NCBI GenBank assembly: GCA_045541535.1
Contig: JAZQJG010000099.1
Span: forward strand, 1 to 6,119
From: Firm-08 sp045541535
GTDB taxonomy: Bacteria > Bacillota > Clostridia > Oscillospirales > QAKW01
Reading direction: 5' to 3'
Length of the DNA stretch: 6,119 bases
Below, piece by piece: positions 1-4,941 of the stretch (its first letter is position 1; each line of letters begins with the position of its first letter). Made by a program: the position numbers and the translations under genes. Below the pieces are notes generated by a model. That model did no database searches and had not been told where the DNA came from. It saw nothing but the letters and a program-made list of their open reading frames with translations.

Positions 1-1044
1 GGAATCGGAAACGGTAATGCCGAAATTGGGTCTGCCGGTGACGTACCCGTGCTCCACCAGATCCTTGGCAATGGCCATGGCGTCGTTGATGGGAATGCAG
101 AAGCCGATGCCCTCCACACCCGTTGCGGCGTATTTGGCAGAGGCGATCCCGATCACGGCACCGGTGGCGTCAAAGGCGGGGCCGCCGGAGTTACCGGAGT
201 TAATGGCAGCGTCGGTCTGGAAGGTGTTGATGGTATATTCGCCGGTGTTGATCTCACGCTCGGTACCGGAAACGATACCCTTGGTCAAGGTGAAGGTCAG
301 ATCGCCCAAGGGGTTGCCGATGACCAGCACGTCGTCTCCCACCTTCACGTTGTCGGAGTTGCCAACGGTGACGTTTTTCAGATCCTTGGCTTCGATTTTG
401 AGAACGGCCACGTCGTTGATCTCGTCCCCTCCGACGAGCTTGGCGGTGTAGCTGTCACCGCTGACAAAGGTCACGGCGATGTCGTTGCAATCCTCCACCA
501 CGTGGTAGTTGGTGAGAAGGTAGCCGTTTTCGGCGTCAATGACAAAGCCCGAGCCGGTGGCGGAGCCTCTGGCGTAGATGGCCTCCACAAAGACCACGCA
601 ATCCACGTTATTTTCGTACAGGGTGGAGGCAGAAAGAGCCTCGCCGGAATAGTCCTCCCCTACGATGGTGTGCGCGCCGTCGGCAGAGGGGTTTTCCTTA
701 ATGGGGGGATTGTCCTTTTTGTCCGACTCTTTTTCCTCGGTGGTCTCCACGGAGGAGGGCTCGTCGGCCGCATAGTGAATGGCGCCTGAGATAATCAAGC
801 CCAAAACAGCCGTTACGGCGATCAAATACACGCCCACGATCACCGCGACGATCACAAGGCCCCGATTCTTCTTTTTCTTGGGAGGCGGCGTAGGCATACC
901 CGCAGAGGGACCGGAGGCGGTGGCAAAATACGCGGGCTGAGCGGGCTGTGCCGCAGGCTCCGGCCGGGCAGGTGCCTCGGGGGCAGGAGTCGCCGGTACG
1001 TTTTCGGGAGAAAAGGTATTCTTTTCGTTTTGATTCTGATCCAT
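1..1044 (-). CDS. htrA: HtrA/DegP-family membrane-anchored serine protease, C-terminus outside window
   Basis: This is a trypsin-like protease of the S1C (HtrA) family, which degrades or guards against misfolded proteins on the outer face of the membrane. The 348 codons in the window are open with no stop, so the gene continues past the left edge and the expected PDZ domain is not visible. Residues 1-55 are a proline- and alanine-rich, probably disordered cytoplasmic tail, ending in a KKKKNR block. Residues 62-88 form one membrane segment, followed by an acidic linker to about 125. The protease domain follows, with the full catalytic triad: His181 in TNYHVVE, Asp211 in NDVAVLKI and Ser286 in GNSGGPA. 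Start choice: the ATG at 1044 has AAGGAG nine bases upstream (1054-1059). It lies 80 bases downstream of a same-strand membrane-protein gene, so the two may be co-transcribed. The family call is firm; the cellular substrate is unknown. Confidence 0.95.
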   Translation of the reverse strand, partial: MDQNQNEKNTFSPENVPATPAPEAPARPEPAAQPAQPAYFATASGPSAGMPTPPPKKKKNRGLVIVAVIVGVYLIAVTAVLGLIISGAIHYAADEPSSVETTEEKESDKKDNPPIKENPSADGAHTIVGEDYSGEALSASTLYENNVDCVVFVEAIYARGSATGSGFVIDAENGYLLTNYHVVEDCNDIAVTFVSGDSYTAKLVGGDEINDVAVLKIEAKDLKNVTVGNSDNVKVGDDVLVIGNPLGDLTFTLTKGIVSGTEREINTGEYTINTFQTDAAINSGNSGGPAFDATGAVIGIASAKYAATGVEGIGFCIPINDAMAIAKDLVEHGYVTGRPNFGITVSDS

Positions 1045-1053
1045 AAAATTCGT

Positions 1054-1059
1054 CTCCTT
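1054..1059 (-). promoter_or_regulatory. Ribosome binding site of htrA
   Basis: AAGGAG on the minus strand, nine bases before the ATG at 1044. It fixes the start of the protease gene and gives an N-terminal cytoplasmic tail before the membrane anchor. Confidence 0.75.
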
Positions 1060-1074
1060 TTCTTTATGATACCT

Positions 1075-1100
1075 TCATTCTACCTCGGGTAGATGAATGA
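1075..1100 (-). promoter_or_regulatory. Imperfect dyad in the gap upstream of htrA
   Basis: On the minus strand TCATT (1100-1096) pairs with AATGA (1079-1075), and CTACC (1092-1088) pairs with GGTAG (1084-1080) around a CGA loop, with a three-base bulge on one side. No T-run follows, so it is a poor intrinsic terminator. A TATCAT hexamer (1071-1066) directly follows it and could be a -10 box, which would place the dyad over the -35 region. I found no good -35 hexamer. It could be an operator, a leader hairpin or chance. Confidence 0.35.
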
Positions 1101-1124
1101 TATGTGAAGAAACGCTGAAGTTTT

Positions 1125-1673
1125 TCAACAAAAAGCGCGCCGACAAAGGAAGCGCAACACCTTTTCCCCTTTTTCCGTCAATTCCAGAAACAGCAGGGTC
1201 TTTTCCCCGTTTTCCTCCCGAATCAGGAGGTAGTGGGTACGGGGATTGTCCATGGTGGAAGCGCAAAAAAGGGTCTTGGTAACACCCTCGAAGGCCCTCG
1301 CCTCGATCGTTTGTCCCGCCACGGGAGCGATCTTTTCCACGCGGGAAACGGCCGTGTCGTAGCAATGCTTTCTTTGCATACGGCCGTAAACGGTCTCAAT
1401 GCGGATTTCTCCGCCGAGGATCACGTACTCATACTCCACCGAGGCAAAGCGGGACAGATACCAAATCAGGATCCCGCACCCCAGCAGCAAAAGAAAGACC
1501 GCGCCGCCCAAATACTGGAGAAAGGACGTGATCGTCAGCACCAGAATCAGCGTCAAAAGACCCACGGCCACACCCACAAGAGCGAGCTTGCGGGGGACGC
1601 TGTACTTTTTTTCCTGCAACGGTACGATGTGCTCTACGTAATTGGGTAAATATTCATTGGAAGAATTTGCCAT
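1125..1673 (-). CDS. Two-pass membrane protein of unknown function with a cytosolic tail
   Basis: I do not recognise a characterised function for this 182-residue protein. A short polar N-terminus (1-28, with NYVEHIVPLQ) leads into two hydrophobic helices at about 29-49 and 52-73. A soluble tail follows, with a beta-rich pattern (YEYVILGGEIRIETVYGRMQRK, about 81-102; the motif is split here only by position). This layout recalls small Firmicutes membrane proteins of the DUF6106 type or bacterial PH-like proteins, but that is from memory and tentative. The tail ends in a basic, cysteine-containing CRRAFC. Start choice: the ATG at 1673 has AAAGGTGG six to seven bases upstream. A longer reading from 1724 is ruled out because it would begin upstream of the promoter's -10 box. 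The gene stops 80 bases before htrA on the same strand and may share a transcript with it. Confidence 0.85.
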   Translation of the reverse strand: MANSSNEYLPNYVEHIVPLQEKKYSVPRKLALVGVAVGLLTLILVLTITSFLQYLGGAVFLLLLGCGILIWYLSRFASVEYEYVILGGEIRIETVYGRMQRKHCYDTAVSRVEKIAPVAGQTIEARAFEGVTKTLFCASTMDNPRTHYLLIREENGEKTLLFLELTEKGEKVLRFLCRRAFC

Positions 1674-1695
1674 CACAAAACCACCTTTCCCGATT

Positions 1696-1724
1696 ATTGT
1701 AACACAGCGACGCGTCAATTTCAA
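1696..1724 (-). promoter_or_regulatory. SigA-type promoter of the two-pass membrane protein gene
   Basis: On the minus strand, TTGAAA (1724-1719) and TACAAT (1701-1696) are separated by exactly 17 bases. A TG one base before the -10 makes it an extended -10 as well. Transcription would begin near 1689, so the leader is only about 16 bases and the ribosome binding site (1688-1681) sits almost at the 5' end of the message. Confidence 0.75.
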
Positions 1725-1731
1725 TCATTTC

Positions 1732-1749
1732 TTCCATTTTCCAATGGGA
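1732..1749. repeat. Short hairpin-forming inverted repeat in the divergent region
   Basis: CCATT (1734-1738) and AATGG (1743-1747) face each other across a TTCC loop, extended to seven pairs by T1733-G1748 and T1732-A1749. It lies just upstream of the -35 box of the minus-strand promoter and about 50 bases before the putative spoIVB promoter, so it could be a regulator site. No function is shown. Confidence 0.3.
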
Positions 1750-1779
1750 AAGAATCGTTTTGTCACCAGTTTTGCTCTC

Positions 1780-1808
1780 ACATATTTTCTCTGATTTTGC
1801 GCAAATTA
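1780..1808 (+). promoter_or_regulatory. Candidate forespore (sigmaG/sigmaF-like) promoter of spoIVB
   Basis: ACATA (1780-1784) and CAAATTA (1802-1808) are 17 bases apart. They match the remembered sigmaG pattern (GHATR, 17-18 bases, CATHHTA) with one mismatch in each box. In Bacillus subtilis spoIVB is transcribed in the forespore by sigmaF and sigmaG, so the context fits. The start would fall near 1815. The -10 overlaps a ten-base palindrome, TTTGCGCAAA (1796-1805). The match is suggestive only. Confidence 0.35.
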
Positions 1809-1812
1809 AACC

Positions 1813-1826
1813 TGTCTGAAAAGACA
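1813..1826 (+). promoter_or_regulatory. GNRA-capped hairpin in the spoIVB leader
   Basis: TGTCT and AGACA form a five-pair stem closed by a GAAA tetraloop, eight bases before the ribosome binding site (1834-1840, AAGGGAG). If transcription starts near 1815 it would lie at or near the 5' end of the mRNA, where such hairpins can slow decay. This is inference from position. Confidence 0.35.
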
Positions 1827-1846
1827 AATCTGCAAGGGAGCAAATC

Positions 1847-3037
1847 ATGACCGCAAAAATCACAAAAGGACTGTATTCCTTCGTGATGGTCTTCTATTTC
1901 ATTTTTTTAAGTCTTCTGGGCGCAGGCGACTACCTTTACCCCGACAAGGCAGGACTGTTTACGGGGCAGGAATTGGAAAGCCGCCTTTGCTTCTCCTGCC
2001 GCGAGGAGGAAACGGGCACGGGAAAGGTCTTGGCCTTCGGAATTCTGCCGGTCAAGAGCGTATCCGTGGAATACTACGAGGATCACCCCGTGCTTTGCGG
2101 CGGGCAGCTTTTCGGCCTTCGTCTGGAAACGGGCGGCCTCTTGATTACGGGCATGGCACCCATTCCCGTGGGGGAGGGCGAGCGGTATCCCGGAAAGGAC
2201 GCCGGATTGCAAACGGGAGATCTTCTCCTGCGCGCCGACGGAGTGGAGCTGAAAAGCGCCGCCGCCTTCCAAAAGATCTTGGCGAAAAACGAAGGGAACC
2301 GTATGCGGCTGGATCTGGAGCGGGCGGGAGAGGCGAAAACCTGCTTTCTGACCCCTGCTAAGGATCGGGAAAGCGACGCCTACCGCGCAGGCCTTTGGGT
2401 GCGCGACGGTGCGGCGGGCATCGGCACCGTCACCTTCATTCAGCCCGAAACGGGCGTGTTTGCCGGTCTGGGTCACGCCGTTTGCGATCGGGAAACGGGA
2501 CTTCCCTTCCCCTTGGGCTCGGGCACCGTTTGCCGCGCCGAGATCGAAACCTTGGAAAAGGGCACCGCCGACGCGCCCGGTCAAATCCACGGACGTCTTG
2601 CCCCCGAGCGCATGGGACTGCTTCTGGAAAACGCCCCCTGCGGGGTCTACGGCAAGCTGGATCGACCCGACGAATTCCAGTCCGAAACCGTCCCCATCGC
2701 CCTGCGGGACTCCGTAAAGACGGGCAAGGCAACCCTCGTCTGCTCCGTCAGCGGCCAAAAAGAAGAATACGACGTAGAAATCGAAGAAATCATTGCAAAG
2801 GATCGGGAAAGCAAGAACTTCGTCTTGCACGTCACCTCGCCGAAATTGCTTTCCCTTTGCGGGGGCATCGTTCAGGGAATGAGCGGCTCCCCCATTCTCC
2901 AAGACGGAAAGCTCATCGGTGCGGTCACCCACGTCCTTGTGGGCGATCCCACCCGCGGCTACGGCATTTTCATAGAGAATATGCTGGAGACGGCAAATCA
3001 AGTAGCAGAAGAGCAGGCAAAAAAAGAAGCATCATAA
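1847..3037 (+). CDS. spoIVB: SpoIVB peptidase (S55 family), sporulation sigmaK checkpoint protease
   Basis: SpoIVB is made in the forespore, crosses into the space between the two spore membranes and cleaves SpoIVFA, which releases SpoIVFB to process pro-sigmaK. This copy has 396 residues, slightly shorter than the roughly 425 of Bacillus subtilis. Residues 8-27 are a signal or anchor helix. About 97-168 is a PDZ-like domain (AGLQTGDLLLRADG). The S55 peptidase part follows, with His210 in FAGLGHAVCD, Ser346 in GIVQGMSGSPI and the typical ending GAVTHVLVGDPTRGYGIFIENML. The residue 15 before the serine, normally the Asp of a TD pair, is Ser331 here (VTSPKLL, codon TCG at 2837-2839), so catalysis may be altered. 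The start has AAGGGAG six bases upstream; TAA is followed at once by TGA. Usual neighbours recN and spo0A are not seen. Confidence 0.93.
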   Translation: MTAKITKGLYSFVMVFYFIFLSLLGAGDYLYPDKAGLFTGQELESRLCFSCREEETGTGKVLAFGILPVKSVSVEYYEDHPVLCGGQLFGLRLETGGLLITGMAPIPVGEGERYPGKDAGLQTGDLLLRADGVELKSAAAFQKILAKNEGNRMRLDLERAGEAKTCFLTPAKDRESDAYRAGLWVRDGAAGIGTVTFIQPETGVFAGLGHAVCDRETGLPFPLGSGTVCRAEIETLEKGTADAPGQIHGRLAPERMGLLLENAPCGVYGKLDRPDEFQSETVPIALRDSVKTGKATLVCSVSGQKEEYDVEIEEIIAKDRESKNFVLHVTSPKLLSLCGGIVQGMSGSPILQDGKLIGAVTHVLVGDPTRGYGIFIENMLETANQVAEEQAKKEAS

Positions 3038-3044
3038 TGAAAAA

Positions 3045-3073
3045 GCATCCCGACAAATCTACTGTCGGGATGC
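3045..3073. terminator. Bidirectional intrinsic terminator between spoIVB and araC-type gene
   Basis: A perfect 11-pair stem, GCATCCCGACA (3045-3055) with TGTCGGGATGC (3063-3073), encloses a seven-base loop. On the minus strand it is followed by five Ts (3044-3040), a good terminator for the regulator gene. On the plus strand it is followed by CTTTCTG, a weaker T-run, and starts only seven bases after the spoIVB stop. The regulator's TAG stop (3061-3059) lies within the loop and its last codons form one stem arm. Confidence 0.85.
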
Positions 3074-3847
3074 CTTTCTGTATGCGGATGGGGAGATATC
3101 ATTATATTTCTTGAAAATTTGGCAAAAATACGAAACGCTTGAAAAGCCGCATTGCTCGCTAATTTCGGAAATGGATTTATTACTATCTGTAAGAAAAACT
3201 TTTGTGGATGCAAGCCTTGTGTTTAATAAATATTGCATTGGGGTTACTCCAACCGTGTCTTTGAATTTTCTGCAAAAATAATATTTACTCATATTCGCTT
3301 TTTTACAAATATCATCTAATGTTATAGGCAAAGAATAGTTTTGGTTAATGTACTTAACTGTTCTCGTTATGGCATCGGTTGGCGAAGAAATACACTCGTT
3401 AGAAAAATGTTTCAAATACGTCATCAGGCTAAAAAACAATTGTATGAAAGCTGCTTTAAAGCTGTTATTGAAACAACTTTTTGCGTTTTTATAAATATCT
3501 TCAACATCTTTGCGCCACTGTAAAGGTATTTGTGCATATATTACCGAATTGTTATTGAAAAGATTGCAAAATTCTTTATCAAGACAAACCAATTCAAGTA
3601 TTCCATTTACAATTTCTTCCGAAACAAAAATCTTACTTCTGTCATAAACGGAAGGTTTATCGGGCATTGTATAGTGCTGTTTTTTTGAGTGGATAAAACA
3701 AAGAGTTCCGTTTTTGATAGGAAAAATTTTATCCTGAAAAACGATACTGCCTCCATCTGTATAGAAAAAAATAATCATAACATCTGCACAACTGTTCCAG
3801 ATTTTATATAATGGGTCGCGCCCTATTTGGTGATGTATTATTTCCAT
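3059..3847 (-). CDS. AraC-family transcriptional regulator, likely of the sialic-acid operon
   Basis: This is a 262-residue DNA-binding regulator. Residues 1 to about 100 have the short-strand pattern of an AraC ligand-sensing (cupin-like) domain (IFFYTDGGSIVFQDKIFPIK, then GTLCFIH). About 100-155 is a helical linker. Residues 158-262 carry the two helix-turn-helix motifs: the first around ITLDDICKKANMSKYYFCRKFKDTVG (split, about 175-200) and the second around SISEISEQCGFSSVSYFCQIFKKY with the usual SPSAYRK ending. The start at 3847 has AAGGAG ten bases upstream (3863-3858). It is divergent from the lyase-epimerase operon, the usual position for a local activator, and candidate operators lie between them. 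The ligand (sialic acid, ManNAc or a related sugar) is inferred from neighbours only. The gene is AT-rich, unlike the adjoining spoIVB, and its stop lies inside the shared terminator. Confidence 0.93.
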   Translation of the reverse strand: MEIIHHQIGRDPLYKIWNSCADVMIIFFYTDGGSIVFQDKIFPIKNGTLCFIHSKKQHYTMPDKPSVYDRSKIFVSEEIVNGILELVCLDKEFCNLFNNNSVIYAQIPLQWRKDVEDIYKNAKSCFNNSFKAAFIQLFFSLMTYLKHFSNECISSPTDAITRTVKYINQNYSLPITLDDICKKANMSKYYFCRKFKDTVGVTPMQYLLNTRLASTKVFLTDSNKSISEISEQCGFSSVSYFCQIFKKYNDISPSAYRKASRQ

Positions 3848-3870
3848 AACAACAACACTCCTTTTTGTAG

Positions 3871-3898
3871 ATTATATCATAAAGAATGCAAAAAGCAA
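3871..3898 (-). promoter_or_regulatory. SigA-type promoter of the AraC-family gene
   Basis: On the minus strand, TTGCTT (3898-3893) and a perfect TATAAT (3876-3871) are 16 bases apart. The start would be near 3865, giving a leader of about 17 bases that contains the ribosome binding site. The -35 box overlaps the left arm of an inverted repeat (3894-3901), which would suit autoregulation. Confidence 0.65.
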
Positions 3899-3928
3899 TA
3901 TATATAAATTACTTGGCAAAATATTGCT
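3894..3928. repeat. Inverted repeat AGCAATAT/ATATTGCT, candidate operator
   Basis: AGCAATAT (3894-3901) and its exact complement ATATTGCT (3921-3928) are separated by 19 bases, with arm centres 27 bases apart. The left arm covers the -35 of the araC-type promoter; the right arm lies just upstream of the -35 area of the operon promoter. The placement suits a regulator acting on both genes. The arms are short and AT-rich, so chance is possible. Confidence 0.4.
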
Positions 3929-3944
3929 ATACTGCAGGCAGTAT
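3929..3944. promoter_or_regulatory. Palindrome ATACTGC-AG-GCAGTAT, candidate operator of the nan operon
   Basis: Two perfect seven-base arms flank an AG centre. This GC-containing palindrome stands out in an otherwise very AT-rich gap. It directly precedes the extended -10 box of the operon, in the place where a bound repressor would block the -35 contact. The symmetry is more typical of a dimeric repressor (for example RpiR or GntR type) than of an AraC site, which is usually a direct repeat. Confidence 0.45.
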
Positions 3945-3948
3945 TTTA

Positions 3949-3957
3949 TGTTAAAAT
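3949..3957 (+). promoter_or_regulatory. Extended -10 promoter of the lyase-epimerase operon
   Basis: TGTTAAAAT has the TGn extension followed by TAAAAT, five of six bases of the -10 consensus. No good -35 is found 17 bases upstream, which fits a promoter that needs an activator. The start would be near 3964, leaving a leader of about 18 bases with the ribosome binding site AAAGGAG at 3968-3974. Confidence 0.5.
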
Positions 3958-3981
3958 CAATATATAGAAAGGAGAATGTTT

Positions 3982-4926
3982 ATGAAAAACAAATATAACG
4001 GAATTATACCTGCATTTTATGCCTGCTATGACGATGAGGGAAATATAAACCCCCAAGCAATTAAAAACTTTATCACTTACTTGATAGAAAAAGGTGTAAA
4101 GGGCGTCTACGTTGGCGGTTCATCCGGCGAATGTATATATCAAAGTGTGAAAGAGCGAAAACAAGTATTAGAATGCGTCATGAAATACGCAAAGGGTAAA
4201 ATCACGGTTATTGCCCATGTTGCTTGTAACAACACAGCCGACAGTTGTGAACTTGCCGCTCATGCCGAAGCTTTGGGTGTTGATGCCATTGCTGCAATAC
4301 CGCCTATTTATTTCAAACTGCCTGACCACGCAATCGCAGAATATTGGAATGATATTTCCGCAGCTGCGCCCAATACCGACTTTATTATATACAACATACC
4401 CCAGCTCGCCGGTGTAGCATTGTCAATAGATTGTCTTAAAACAATGCGAAACAACCCAAGGGTTATAGGGGTGAAGAACAGTTCAATGGCAACTATGGAC
4501 ATACAAGCTTTTAAGGCAACCGGCGGCGAAAATTTTGTTGTACTTAACGGCCCCGATGAACAGCTTGTTGCAGGACTTGCAATTGGCGCTGATGGAGGAA
4601 TAGGCGGCACTTACGGTGTTATGCCTGAGGTTTATATCAATATTAAGCAGGCATTTGATTCCGGAAATGTTAAATACGCTTCATACTTGCAGGAAAAAGC
4701 AAATGAAATTATAATGAAAATGTGTTCCTGTAAAGGTAATTTGTATGCAGTAATAAAGGAAATAATCAAAATCAGATTAGGAATTGATCTTGGCGGCGTA
4801 AGAAAACCATTGCCTTCTCTTATAAGTGAAGATATTGTAAAGGTAAAAGAATGCGCTAAAATGATAGACAGTCTTATAAACTTTATGGAGGAAAACAAAT
4901 CAAAACTTGCACCAGAAAAATTGTAA
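3982..4926 (+). CDS. nanA: N-acetylneuraminate lyase-like aldolase (DHDPS/NAL family)
   Basis: Members of this (beta/alpha)8-barrel family form a Schiff base with pyruvate; the lyase splits N-acetylneuraminate into pyruvate and ManNAc in the cytosol. The protein has 314 residues, near the usual 290-310. Visible active-site features are Tyr137 in YNIPQLAG and the Schiff-base Lys165 in VIGVKNSS, both at the same numbers as in E. coli NanA. The pyruvate carboxylate loop is GGSSGE (45-50; Ser48 replaces the usual Thr). YNIP rather than YNVP favours lyase over dihydrodipicolinate synthase. GPDEQL (190-195) fits the sugar-binding DE pair. GGIGGTYGV has Gly209 where E. coli NanA has Ser208. Start choice: ATG at 3982 is seven bases after AAAGGAG; the ATG at 3976 is only one base from it. 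The epimerase gene starts 15 bases downstream, which strongly supports sialic-acid catabolism. Another 2-keto sugar acid remains possible. Confidence 0.85.
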   Translation: MKNKYNGIIPAFYACYDDEGNINPQAIKNFITYLIEKGVKGVYVGGSSGECIYQSVKERKQVLECVMKYAKGKITVIAHVACNNTADSCELAAHAEALGVDAIAAIPPIYFKLPDHAIAEYWNDISAAAPNTDFIIYNIPQLAGVALSIDCLKTMRNNPRVIGVKNSSMATMDIQAFKATGGENFVVLNGPDEQLVAGLAIGADGGIGGTYGVMPEVYINIKQAFDSGNVKYASYLQEKANEIIMKMCSCKGNLYAVIKEIIKIRLGIDLGGVRKPLPSLISEDIVKVKECAKMIDSLINFMEENKSKLAPEKL

Positions 4927-4941
4927 TGAGGAGATTGTTTA

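Noticed and set aside
49..789. 246-codon plus-strand open frame opposite htrA
   Set aside because: It is the antisense shadow of a GC-rich protease gene with an intact triad. The product is low-complexity in G, V, D and H, and no family motif or ribosome binding site supports it.
1674..1724. 17-residue N-terminal extension of the two-pass membrane protein (start at 1724)
   Set aside because: The extension would begin within the promoter's -35 box and upstream of the inferred transcript start; the ATG at 1673 has its own ribosome binding site.
1781..1787. CATATTT as the sigmaG -10 box with GAATC (1752-1756) as -35
   Set aside because: The spacing is 24 bases, too long; the ACATA/CAAATTA pair with 17 bases fits better.
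1907..3001. 364-codon minus-strand open frame opposite spoIVB
   Set aside because: It exists because GC-rich coding sequence rarely gives stops on the other strand. It has no recognisable domain, while the plus frame is clear SpoIVB.
2395..3114. 239-codon plus-strand frame rich in arginine within spoIVB
   Set aside because: It is an out-of-frame reading of the same GC-rich gene; the composition is that of a frame shadow and it runs through the terminator.
3976..3981. Upstream ATG of the lyase gene adding Met-Phe
   Set aside because: Only one base separates it from AAAGGAG, too close for initiation; the ATG at 3982 has seven-base spacing and restores E. coli NanA numbering of Tyr137 and Lys165.
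3982..4926. Dihydrodipicolinate synthase (dapA) for lysine synthesis
   Set aside because: YNIP in place of YNVP, the GPDE segment and an adjoining AGE epimerase fit sialic-acid lyase better; the same fold means some uncertainty remains.
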